A stretch of DNA of 64,000 nucleotides from Nostoc commune NIES-4072 (GTDB lineage Bacteria > Cyanobacteriota > Cyanobacteriia > Cyanobacteriales > Nostocaceae): positions 4,227,513 to 4,291,512 of the forward strand of contig NZ_BDUD01000001.1 in the NCBI RefSeq assembly GCF_003113895.1, read 5' to 3'. The notes below the pieces were generated by a model. It was not told where the DNA came from. It ran no database searches and was given only the letters and a program-made list of their open reading frames with translations. Positions 29,296 through 37,571 of this stretch are shown in pieces; the first letter of the stretch is position 1; each line of letters opens with the position of its first letter. A program made the position numbers and the translations under genes.

Positions 29296-29717
29296 CGCTG
29301 GAATCCCCTGCCTTCAGGCATGGGGAGTGTCAATTTGATGTAGATACTCAGCTAGCCCTACTTTGGTTCGGTTACTTGGATCTTAAAGAGCAGCTAAATC
29401 CAGCACCTCCTGAAAGCGTTCAAGCTATAGCTAAAGCACTGTTCGACCAAATCCAAGAGTTGTCTAAAGAAGAGCAACTGCAAGCACAACGCGACATTAT
29501 CAATGGTACAAACCAAACCTATAATAGTCTAAGTCCTAATGCTAAATTAGACGTTTGGTTGCTGCTGGCACAAGGAATGGACAATGGAAGCGTCATCCAA
29601 GTACCATCCGACTATCAACTTCCTGATGAAACGGATGAATTTGTGGCATTGATCAAAAAGCTAGAGTTTGAGCAACGCGTTAATTTTATGTTGAGTGTGG
29701 TGCAAGCATTCGGTTAG
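29292..29717 (+). CDS. Possible re-started C-terminal HCP frame from within the IS
   Basis: A GTG at 29292 overlaps the tnpB stop (GTGA) and opens a frame of 141 codons. Thirteen residues of IS end ([13 protein letters not shown]) replace the native first 18 residues; the rest of the helical carotenoid protein is intact. Translational coupling to tnpB could therefore produce a near-complete product. Whether it folds or binds carotenoid is unknown, and without expression data this is a possibility only. Confidence 0.35.
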   Translation: MTLESPAFRHGECQFDVDTQLALLWFGYLDLKEQLNPAPPESVQAIAKALFDQIQELSKEEQLQAQRDIINGTNQTYNSLSPNAKLDVWLLLAQGMDNGSVIQVPSDYQLPDETDEFVALIKKLEFEQRVNFMLSVVQAFG

Positions 29718-29823
29718 TTAAGTCTAACAACTCTCAATACTTTCTAGAATTGGGGATAACTGAAAGTAGCAAATTAAACTAAATCTGGCTGTTTTGCTCT
29801 ACTTTAATAGTCTTTAAGTTAGA

Positions 29824-29855
29824 ACTACCGCAAAGATGAGTATCTTTGCGGTAGT
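29824..29855. terminator. Perfect 14-bp hairpin between convergent genes
   Basis: ACTACCGCAAAGAT, loop GAGT, ATCTTTGCGGTAGT, then CTTGATGT. It lies between the carotenoid-protein gene (plus) and the molybdoenzyme gene (minus) and probably ends transcription from one or both sides. Confidence 0.6.
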
Positions 29856-29896
29856 CTTGATGTAAATTTTGCGAAGTTGGGAAAATTAAACTTGAT

Positions 29897-32119
29897 TCAG
29901 ATTTTTTCCAACCGCACGATCGCATTATAATCAGGTACACCTTCAAGCGATCGCTTACTTTTATCTAGTAGCACATTCCCTTCTGGCCAATGTACTTGTA
30001 AGTTTCCTGACTGAATTGGCGCAATGTAGACTTGACAGAACAACTCGCCTAAATCATTCTTAAGAAGGACGCGATCGCTATCTTTTAAACCCAACAGTGC
30101 CGCATCAGCAGCATTCATTAGCACCGCCTCTCGCATTGCCCCAGTAATTGCATCCTTGCGTTCCTGCACCATACTATTAAATTGTTTGCCTCGGCGCGTT
30201 GCTACTAAAAAATAACCCTCTGGTAATTCTCTTTGGCGTGGCAATAATACGCCAAAATGTGCTTTACCATCTGCTGTAGGGAAATTCCAGCCAAAGCATA
30301 AATGTGAGCCACCATATTGAAACTGATCGCCAGCTTGCTGTAAGTGTTGAATACCAGCATATTGGGGCACAACTTGAGCAATTTCTTGACGGATAGCAGC
30401 TGTGTCAGCAAAAGCCAGCTTATCTGCCAAATCTGGTTTTACCCGCTTTGCCAACTCTAAAAACACTTCCCACTCAGGACGCGCTTCTCCAATGCGCGGC
30501 CCCGGAATCTCTGGACTGAAAATTACCCGGCGTTCGGTGTTAGTTTCTGTGACTCCCCCTGGTATTTCGTAGCGAGTTGTCGCAGGTAAAAGCACCACAG
30601 TATCAGCAGGTTCTACCAACATCTGGCTGGAGAGAACAATATCTATATGTACCCGCAACGATATTTTCTTCAGCGCCGCTTCCACATAATCCGGTTCTGG
30701 TAGCACTTCTAAAAAATTCCCGCCTACAGAAACCAACACATCTAATTGCCCCTGATGTGCGGCATTAATCATTTCTGGAGCAATTAAACCTTTACTTACT
30801 GGCACATCAAAGCCCCAATGCTGACTCAATTGGGCAGCATTTTCTGGGGTGATAGGTTTACCACCAGGAAATACTGTCGCGTAACATCCCATCTCTGCAC
30901 CACCCTGTACCCCAGAGTGACCGCGAATTGGCATTAAACCGCAGCCTTCCCGACCGACAAAACCTTTAGTGAGAGCTAAGTTAATGATACTTCGCACATT
31001 ATCTTCGCCGCATTCATGTTGAGTAATGCCCATACTCCAAACAAATACGGCTTTATTCGCTTCTTTGACCATTTTGGCAAAGGCGTACATTTCATCGCGG
31101 GATGTTCCAGAAAGCCGCTCTAATTCTTCCCAAGATTGATTTTCTAACGATGCTTTGAGTTGGGCAAAGCCATCTGTATATAAATTTATAAATGACTGGT
31201 CTACCCAATTGTTAGCAATTATATGTTTAATAGTGCCATTTAAAAATGCTATATCCCCGCCCATGTTGATTAAGAAGAAATCTTCGGCAAACTTTGTACC
31301 GAAAACGGCACTTTCTACAATTGAGGGAACCCAGTAGCGTTCCATTCCTGGTTCGCGGTAAGTATTAATAACTACAATCTTTGTGCCAGCTTTTTTAGCA
31401 TAATGGAGATACTTGACGGTAACAGGCTGATTATTGGCAACGTTAGAGCCAATGAAGACTAATAAATCAGTACCAATCCAGTCTTTATAAGAACAAGTAG
31501 TAGCCCCTGCACCCAAAGCAGCTTTCAGTCCTGCTGTACTGGGAGAATGGCAAATGCGGGCAGCATTATCAATATTATTGCTTCCCATTGCTCGCACAGC
31601 TTTTTGGGTAGCATAATAAGTTTCGTTGACAGTACCGCGACTGGTAACATAGAAACTTAGACGGTCTGGTGTAGTGGAACGGATGCGATCGCTAATTACT
31701 CCTAAAGCTTCATCCCAACTCACACGGCGAAAGCCTTTTTCTCCTAGTTGACGAATCATCGGGTACGGGAGTCTTCCCAAGTCGCGTAATTGGGCACTTT
31801 TTTGCTTTTGTAACTGCGAAACATCTTCCAATAGCACAGGGTCAAAAGCTGGCATAGTATTCATCCGCAACAACCGCAACCGGACATTGCAAAGATGGAT
31901 GCCATCTAAAGTCCAATCCTTCATTCCGGTTGTTCCAAGAGCGCAACCATCGCAGACACCTTTATTTAGGATATTCCACGTATAAGGTAGTTTGTCACGA
32001 GATAGCCAGATTGCCCGAAATACCTCCCAGTAATTATTAGGATACTGTTCGCCAATACCAAATGGCTTCCAACTTGCCCAATTTGAAGGTGTCCAGTGCT
32101 TTTTGGGTTTAGGTAGCAT
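29897..32119 (-). CDS. FdhF/YdeP-family molybdopterin oxidoreductase
   Basis: 740 residues. N-terminal WNILNKGVCDGCALGTTG, then LRLLRMNTMPAF. Characteristic blocks of the bis-MGD alpha subunit follow: GSNNIDNAARICHSPSTAG, FIGSNVANNQP, IRGHSGVQGGAEMG and LPATTRYEIPGGVTETN. YdeP-type proteins are predicted formate-dehydrogenase-like enzymes whose physiological substrate is unsettled (E. coli YdeP is linked to acid resistance). The encoded FdhD at 24195-25034 is its likely sulfur donor. The start is ATG 32119. Upstream, 111-375 bp before the start, lies an array of phased palindromes (32230-32515), a plausible regulator-binding site. Confidence 0.92.
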   Translation of the reverse strand: MLPKPKKHWTPSNWASWKPFGIGEQYPNNYWEVFRAIWLSRDKLPYTWNILNKGVCDGCALGTTGMKDWTLDGIHLCNVRLRLLRMNTMPAFDPVLLEDVSQLQKQKSAQLRDLGRLPYPMIRQLGEKGFRRVSWDEALGVISDRIRSTTPDRLSFYVTSRGTVNETYYATQKAVRAMGSNNIDNAARICHSPSTAGLKAALGAGATTCSYKDWIGTDLLVFIGSNVANNQPVTVKYLHYAKKAGTKIVVINTYREPGMERYWVPSIVESAVFGTKFAEDFFLINMGGDIAFLNGTIKHIIANNWVDQSFINLYTDGFAQLKASLENQSWEELERLSGTSRDEMYAFAKMVKEANKAVFVWSMGITQHECGEDNVRSIINLALTKGFVGREGCGLMPIRGHSGVQGGAEMGCYATVFPGGKPITPENAAQLSQHWGFDVPVSKGLIAPEMINAAHQGQLDVLVSVGGNFLEVLPEPDYVEAALKKISLRVHIDIVLSSQMLVEPADTVVLLPATTRYEIPGGVTETNTERRVIFSPEIPGPRIGEARPEWEVFLELAKRVKPDLADKLAFADTAAIRQEIAQVVPQYAGIQHLQQAGDQFQYGGSHLCFGWNFPTADGKAHFGVLLPRQRELPEGYFLVATRRGKQFNSMVQERKDAITGAMREAVLMNAADAALLGLKDSDRVLLKNDLGELFCQVYIAPIQSGNLQVHWPEGNVLLDKSKRSLEGVPDYNAIVRLEKI

Positions 32120-32229
32120 GATGCAATGTGTAAGTTGCTGGATTCTCTTAGGCTATCGTTTTGATTATGAAATGAGTAGCAGACAGTTAAAAATCCTTCT
32201 ACTTACTGAATATGCCAAAATGAGAGAGT

Positions 32230-32515
32230 AAAAGTTGCTTTTGCTTGCTGAATATAGCCAAATGAGACGGTAAAAGCTGCTTTTATTTGCTAAATATACC
32301 CAAATGAGACATTAAAAGCAGCTTTTGCTTGCAGAATATGCCCAAATGTGACATTAAAAGCAGCTTTTGCTTGCAGAATATACTGAAATGTGACATTAAA
32401 AGCTGCTTTTGAGACAGTAAAAGCAGCTTTTGTTTGCAGAATATACTGAAATGTGACATTAAAAGCAGCTTTTGAGAAACAAAAAGCAGCTTTTGAGAAA
32501 GCAATTGCAGATTTT
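32230..32515. promoter_or_regulatory. Phased palindrome array upstream of the molybdoenzyme
   Basis: Eight 13-bp near-palindromes AAAAGC(A/T)GCTTTT start at 32230, 32272, 32314, 32356, 32398, 32419, 32461 and 32482. All are on an exact 21-bp lattice, with a ninth degenerate copy at 32503. The intervening sequence GAATATRCYGAAATG-like forms a 42-bp repeat unit. Every site faces the same side of the helix (two turns per 21 bp). Confidence 0.75.
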
Positions 32516-32601
32516 GCTTATTGAATTTAGTCAAAATATGAAGTTCAGGTAAATTATTGAAAGTATTTTTTATCATTTTCGATGCCCAAGTTAGTTTTAT
32601 C

Positions 32602-32985
32602 TCAATACTGCGTAGGTTTTGCCCAAAAAAGCACTCCGGGGTAGGTTGGGGAGCCACTGCGTTGGGCGGCTCTTGCCGACTTGTACCCCTACGGGCAATA
32701 CGGTTCGGATAAGCATTTTTCACTTTCCTTGTGGTCTGGGGAAAGGGTAAGGGGTAAAGGGTAAAGGATGTATTGAAAACCTTTCCCCTTTTCCCTTTGC
32801 CCTTTAACCGAACCGTATTGCCCCTACGGGGAAGCAAGCTACGCCTTTGGCGTTCCCGCAGGGTAGCAAGTGGCGTTTGAGGAACCTAGCAAAATCCCGC
32901 AGAGTAACCCAACATTTTCTTTCTCTTTGTTGGGTTTCACTACCTTCAACCCAACCTTGTATCTTAGAAACAGTAGTAGTTCAAA
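32602..32985. repeat. Nested repeat: 157-bp-type element containing another repeat and a MITE
   Basis: The outer parts (TCAATACTGCGTAGG at 32602; CCCGCAG ... AACCCAACCTTG near 32900-32965) match the 157-bp element at 39455-39611. Between them sits a dispersed repeat (CCCCTACGGGGAAGCAAGCT-type), which is itself interrupted by MITE family B copy 2. Confidence 0.65.
32696..32820. mobile_element. MITE family B, copy 2 (125 bp) with 10-bp target duplication
   Basis: Reverse-oriented near copy of 5763-5886, with ends CAATACGGTTCGG ... CCGAACCGTATTG. Flanked exactly by CCCCTACGGG (32686-32695 and 32821-32830). Deleting the element plus one copy rebuilds the common repeat ...CCCCTACGGGGAAGC. Confidence 0.88.
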
Positions 32986-33129
32986 TAAAAATCCCTGCCA
33001 AAGTTGACAGGGATAGTAGTTTTTAGCCGGGGCTTGTCTGCTAACTAAGCTGTTCCACATTTAAATTGCATAATTACGGCGGGCAAGATGCCCACCCCAC
33101 AAGAGTTATATAAATTTTAGATATGCAAA

Positions 33130-33447
33130 CTAGATGTGGTTTAGCTTAACAAAATCTTTGTGGGCAGCGACAAGCATCTGAGCTTGCCTTAAAACGTTTC
33201 CGAATAAATAAAAAGGAATCTGCCAAGCTGCAACGGTAACTTCTTTGACTATATCTTGTACACTAATTGCAATTAATTCATGCTCTGGTGGCTCTCCCTC
33301 AATTGTACCAGACCAAGTAAAAGCTAATAAGAAATCATCGTCTCCAGGCAAGGATGCAATTAAGCATTCTTCTGGTGTTGGCTGACAAATAATTCCATGA
33401 TCGTTTGCAAGTTCTACTAGTCTTTGAAATCTATCTATGTTCGTCAT
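33130..33447 (-). CDS. Hypothetical protein, 105 residues
   Basis: From ATG 33447, beginning MTNIDRFQRLVELANDHGII. No known motif or membrane segment seen; the middle (GDDDFLLAFTWSGTIEGEPP) is acidic and the C-terminal third is helical. The composition is like a globular cytoplasmic protein and codon use resembles neighbours, so it is probably real. Family unknown. It stands alone, with spacers over 300 bp on either side. Confidence 0.6.
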   Translation of the reverse strand: MTNIDRFQRLVELANDHGIICQPTPEECLIASLPGDDDFLLAFTWSGTIEGEPPEHELIAISVQDIVKEVTVAAWQIPFYLFGNVLRQAQMLVAAHKDFVKLNHI

Positions 33448-33740
33448 TTGTCCTTGGGATGTAATTGAATTTCAGTTTTAGAAAGAATCATATTTTTATC
33501 TTCATAACTCAATTTAGTTGCTTAATGCCATAAATTACGAATTACAAATTATTAAGGAGTTATAGGAGTTGGTTCAGGCTTAAGTTCAAAATATTACCGC
33601 GATCGCCTGCTTCTATCAGCAACAATTGTTACTTTTTTAAAAAATCTCGACTACCTACTTTTTCGGTTGACTGTAGTTATATACACCTCTCTTTGTTACC
33701 ATTTCAATATTGAGTCTTAATCTCACCCAGCCTAGATTCA

Positions 33741-34415
33741 TCATTCTGATGGTAATCGGGTCAGGAGATTAGGTACAGGAAAGGGACGATTTTGTAAAAT
33801 TTTAAACTTACTAACGCTTGCATCATAAGCAAAGACTTCACCACTTTCTATTTCATAAATCCAGGCATGAAGGGTAAGCTGATTACTATGTATTTTAGAG
33901 CGAATTATTGGGTATGTTTCTAGGTTTTCTATTTGAGTTAATACATTTTGCTCAATTGCAATTTTTAACAGTTTATCACTGGGGCAATCCTTATAGTTGT
34001 CTAAGACAAGGCGGCGAGTAGCTTCACCGTAATGCTTTAACCAGTCATAAACTAAAGGCATTTGTTGAGCAAGACTACCTATTTGTAATAGCCCTCTCAT
34101 TGCTCCACAATTGGAATGACCACAGATGACAATAACTTTAATATCTAAAGCTTGGACAGCATATTCTATACCTGCTCCTTCACTGTTATTCAGCATTCCA
34201 TAAGCAGGAATTATATTACCAATATTACGGATAACAAATAATTCTCCTGGTTGACTTTGAGTAATTAAACACGGATCGATACGCGAGTCAGAGCAAGTTA
34301 TAAATAATACTTCTGGGTTTTGAGCTTGGGAGAGTTGTTCAAACAACTCTCGATGTGTAACAAAGTAGTTGTCATGAAACTCATTTAGACCTTCAATTAT
34401 GCGTTTAATAGACAT
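33741..34415 (-). CDS. Beta-class carbonic anhydrase
   Basis: 224 residues. Zinc ligands Cys41, His100 and Cys103 are in the motifs ITCSDSRIDP (with Asp43 and Arg45 as the catalytic dyad) and ICGHSNCGA. The enzyme interconverts CO2 and bicarbonate, relevant to the CO2-concentrating mechanism. No signal peptide is seen and there is no long C-terminal extension as in the carboxysomal CcaA, so a cytoplasmic or envelope-independent role is inferred. Single gene with ATG 34415; neighbours are unrelated. Confidence 0.95.
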   Translation of the reverse strand: MSIKRIIEGLNEFHDNYFVTHRELFEQLSQAQNPEVLFITCSDSRIDPCLITQSQPGELFVIRNIGNIIPAYGMLNNSEGAGIEYAVQALDIKVIVICGHSNCGAMRGLLQIGSLAQQMPLVYDWLKHYGEATRRLVLDNYKDCPSDKLLKIAIEQNVLTQIENLETYPIIRSKIHSNQLTLHAWIYEIESGEVFAYDASVSKFKILQNRPFPVPNLLTRLPSE

Positions 34416-34870
34416 AGTTCAATTTTTATCATTAAAATATATTTGGTGTTGAATTGACTTGTTGTTCAGTAATTTTACGTGTATAAACTCCTGGCATTAA
34501 GATGGAAGAAGAAACGCTTACTTCTAGGAAGACCGAAAAGTAGCGTATAAAATTAACTTTATTAAAGTTATTTAATGTGCAATCAATTTGGCATCAGAGA
34601 CAATACATACTCGTCCAAATTTTTTCAGAAGAGGTCTGATAGTTCTACAGGTTTATACTTTTAATTCTCTGTATATACACTTAATACGTATCGATTTATC
34701 AATGCCTGTGTCTGTAAATCATCGATACCTAAAATAAAATCAGACTTGAATTCATAACAAATTACCTGGTAATTGGGAGTATAGAATGTCTTTCCCTGCC
34801 CCTTTTGCTCAGAATATGGCAATATATCAATATATAAAGTTGTAGCTAACCGCCTACGTAGAGGTTTAAC
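34416..34870. other. 455-bp divergent promoter region
   Basis: Between carbonic anhydrase and aroA, read in opposite directions. AT-rich, with no coding frame or strong hairpin seen. Confidence 0.5.
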
Positions 34871-36151
34871 GTGGATACCATTGCAATTCCTGCTCTAAAT
34901 CGGCCAGTGGATGCCACGGTAGAAATTCCTGGTTCTAAAAGTCTTACTAATCGGGCGTTGCTTGTCGCAGCTTTGGCACAAGGTGACTCCCTTTTAGAAA
35001 ATGCTTTATTTAGTGAAGATAGCGAGTATTTTGCCAAATGCGTAGAACAATTGGGCATTCCGATTACGCTAAATCCTGATCTGGCACAAATCCGAGTGGC
35101 GGGGAGAGGAGGCGACATTCCAGCGAAACAGGCAGATTTATTTGTGGGTTTGGCAGGTACAGCAGCACGATTTATCTCGGCGCTGGTAGCTCTGGGGAAC
35201 GGCGAATATCGCCTAGATGGCGTTCCCAGGATGCGAGAACGACCGATGGGCGACTTGTTGACGGTGCTGCAAACGGGTGGAGCAACCGTTAACTTTGAGG
35301 GAAACTCTGGGTTTATGCCCTACACCGTCTATAGCCAAGGATTCACTGGCGGAAATTTTCGGTTGAAAGCCAACCAAACAAGTCAGCAACTTTCGGCATT
35401 GCTGATGATTGCCCCTTATGCTCAACAAGATACGAACATTGAGGTTGAGGGGACATTAGTTTCTCAATCTTACGTCAAAATGACCTGTCGTCTGATGGCA
35501 GATTTTGGCGTGGAGGTAATTCAAATCGGCGATAATCAATTTCAGATTAAAGCAGGTCAACGTTACCAAGCTCGACATTACACAGTAGAACCCGATGCGT
35601 CAAATGCTTCTTACTTTTTTGCCGCCGCCGCCGTCACGGGTGGACGGGTGCGCGTTAAACATTTGACCAAACAATCCTGTCAGGGTGATATTCTCTGGCT
35701 AAATGTTTTAGAACAGATGGGTTGTCAAATTAAAGATTCGGATGATTATACCGAAGTGACGGGGCCGAAGCAATTGCAAGGCATCGATATTGATATGAAT
35801 GATATATCAGATTTGGTGCAAACATTAGGAGCGATCGCGCCTTTTGCCAGTTCAACGATTACCATTCGGAATGTGGAACATATTCGATACAAGGAAACCG
35901 ATCGGATTAAAGCTGTGGTAACAGAGTTGCGTCGGCTAGGAGTCCAGGTTGAAGAATTTCCAGATCAACTGAAAATTGAGCCTGGCCCCGTTACCCCGGC
36001 GGCAATTGAAACTTATCACGATCATCGAATGGCGATGGCTTTTGCTGTCACTGGCTTGAAGGTTCCAGGGATTGTAATTAAAGATCCTGGCTGTACAGCG
36101 AAAACTTTTCCAGATTACTTTACCCGATTCTTCCAAATGTTAGAACAATAA
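34871..36151 (+). CDS. aroA: 5-enolpyruvylshikimate-3-phosphate synthase
   Basis: 426 residues from GTG 34871, chosen because GAGG lies 6 bp upstream. The motifs are PGSKSLTNRALLVAALAQG, FVGLAGTAARFI with RMRERPMGDLL, and C-terminal DHRMAMAFAVTG. The enzyme condenses shikimate-3-phosphate with phosphoenolpyruvate in aromatic amino-acid synthesis. All expected substrate-binding residues appear to be in place. No other shikimate genes are adjacent, which is normal for cyanobacteria. There is a spacer of ~450 bp upstream. Confidence 0.95.
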   Translation: MDTIAIPALNRPVDATVEIPGSKSLTNRALLVAALAQGDSLLENALFSEDSEYFAKCVEQLGIPITLNPDLAQIRVAGRGGDIPAKQADLFVGLAGTAARFISALVALGNGEYRLDGVPRMRERPMGDLLTVLQTGGATVNFEGNSGFMPYTVYSQGFTGGNFRLKANQTSQQLSALLMIAPYAQQDTNIEVEGTLVSQSYVKMTCRLMADFGVEVIQIGDNQFQIKAGQRYQARHYTVEPDASNASYFFAAAAVTGGRVRVKHLTKQSCQGDILWLNVLEQMGCQIKDSDDYTEVTGPKQLQGIDIDMNDISDLVQTLGAIAPFASSTITIRNVEHIRYKETDRIKAVVTELRRLGVQVEEFPDQLKIEPGPVTPAAIETYHDHRMAMAFAVTGLKVPGIVIKDPGCTAKTFPDYFTRFFQMLEQ

Positions 36152-36818
36152 AAAATTAGTGCCGAAAGGCGGAAGTCAACAGTCAGCACAATTCGCAATT
36201 CGCAATTCGCAATTCGCAATTAAAGCCCACGGATAAATCCGGGGGCTTGAACCAAGCAAAGTTTAAAATTTATCTATCCATAAATAAATTTAGGGGCTTG
36301 TACCATCAAGGAATAATTGGTCAAAATTTTGTATATCAATAAAAGATTGTTTTTCATTACGTTGGCTTCCTCACCCGCCTGGAACTAAAGTTCTTTGGCT
36401 AATAGTTAAAGTCTACTGAAGTAGACTAAAGATTTTTGGCTATATTTATTTATTAAGAAATAACTTTGTTCCTTGCGGGACATGATTCTGGTTTAACGCG
36501 AAAAAATTCATAGAATAGAATGCGATCGCCTACCCGCCTGTCATAGGCGATCGCAAATTTTGATACTCTACAATCTCGACAATTGATTTTATTTTTACCT
36601 CTAATTAAAGTTTGCTTAAACTCCTGATTTTAAAATGTGATGTCTTCAAGCAATTGAAGACTTATTTCTTTTTCTTGAAAAGGCAAAAATCATTGATTTA
36701 GATCGCTATTCTAATCTGTGATAAATACTAGTTTGGGAAAGAAGGAAGTTAGAAACTAACTATTTCTATACTTTGCAGTGTGCATTGGTTACAGAAGTTT
36801 ATAGTGAGGAAAACTGAG
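36152..36818. other. Spacer with repeats and hairpin, no gene
   Basis: 36190-36221 holds tandem AATTCGC heptamers. At about 36521-36552, TGCGATCGCCTA and TAGGCGATCGCA form a 12-bp stem with two HIP1-type octamers. No coding frame seen. Confidence 0.55.
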
Positions 36819-37349
36819 ATGAAATTGGTTCCCCAATTAGTGCTTGCTGCTACTAGTGTTACTTTAGCCCTTGGGACTGTAGATGGAAAATCTGTATCTG
36901 CTGCAATTATTAATTACGCTTTCACAGTTGATAGTCCGGTAAATAAGGGAAATGGCTTTTTTAGCTTTGATGACTCAACTTTTAGTAATGAAGCTAATCC
37001 AGTAGCAGCCATTAAATCACTCTCTTTCCAATTTGACGGTGATACTGTTTACACTGAACAAGATGATACCAAATATCCAGAGTTTCCTGTTGTATTTCCA
37101 ACCACATCTTCAACAGGACAAACGTATTTCGGATTAGATTATTTATTCAATGATAAATCTAATCCTTCCAGTTCTATTAGTTACGAAATCATCGGTGAGG
37201 ATTTTACAGCTTTCTCTAGAACTTCTCCAGATGCTGAACTCATATCAGGTAAAGTTTCGTATACACAAGTGCCTGAATCTACACCTTTAATTGGCGCTCT
37301 TTTTGCTTTTAGCCTTGGCTGGATGATGAAGAAAAAGGTTAAAGTCTAA
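36819..37349 (+). CDS. Exported protein with PEP-CTERM-like anchor
   Basis: 176 residues from ATG 36819 (GAGGAAAACTGAG upstream), a better start than 36780. It has a signal peptide (VPQLVLAATSVTLALGT), a beta-rich acidic body, and a C-terminal tail VPESTPLIGALFAFSLGW followed by a basic patch KKKVKV. This is the PEP-CTERM layout (Pro-Glu motif, one helix, basic end), here with VPES for PEP, read by an exosortase system. Function of the exported part unknown; no exosortase gene in the window. Confidence 0.75.
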   Translation: MKLVPQLVLAATSVTLALGTVDGKSVSAAIINYAFTVDSPVNKGNGFFSFDDSTFSNEANPVAAIKSLSFQFDGDTVYTEQDDTKYPEFPVVFPTTSSTGQTYFGLDYLFNDKSNPSSSISYEIIGEDFTAFSRTSPDAELISGKVSYTQVPESTPLIGALFAFSLGWMMKKKVKV

Positions 37350-37571
37350 CCTTGATTAAGTTGATATTAACACTTTCTTTGCCAAGGATTAATCTCTTAT
37401 TAGTAGGCTTTTATGTGGCAAAAGAACATCTAACACAATGATAGCAAGATAAAAATTGAGAATTAAAACCTGATGGTAAGAGAATTGTTTACGAAGTTTG
37501 TCTACGATTCCCTGTCTTCTTTGTGTTAGCTGTTGCTGTGTTTTAAGTTACCTGTTAGCCAGGAGTAAACA

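Larger units (their letters stand above)
27543..29330. mobile_element. IS200/IS605-type insertion sequence (about 1,788 bp)
   Basis: Ends are set by comparison with the rebuilt empty site; a 3-bp CAA ambiguity remains. The left end carries a hairpin (27551-27596, CAACGG ... CCGTTG with CTAGCCCC/GGGGGTTAG) and the right end a hairpin (29305-29325, CCCCTGCC TTCA GGCATGGGG), as used by the single-strand transposase. It carries divergent tnpA (minus) and tnpB (plus). No target duplication, as expected for this family. Confidence 0.92.
27489..29717 (+). pseudogene. Helical carotenoid protein (OCP N-terminal-domain-like) gene split by IS200/IS605
   Basis: The N-terminal piece 27489-27542 encodes MTYTADEATKPALKTFQD, and the remainder 29331-29717 encodes [20 protein letters not shown] through [16 protein letters not shown]. 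Joining them gives a continuous 146-residue helical carotenoid protein (HCP), the paralogue of the orange carotenoid protein's N-terminal carotenoid-binding and quenching domain. The IS sits exactly between Asp18 and Gln19, and the fusion restores FQDQFDVD with no lost codon. HCPs bind keto-carotenoids and protect against photo-oxidative stress. Broken as a whole; the C-terminal piece could still be expressed (see next entry). Confidence 0.85.

Noticed and set aside
32283..32837. 184-residue minus-strand frame across the palindrome array and MITE
   Set aside because: Made of the 42-bp repeat and the MITE; no homology.
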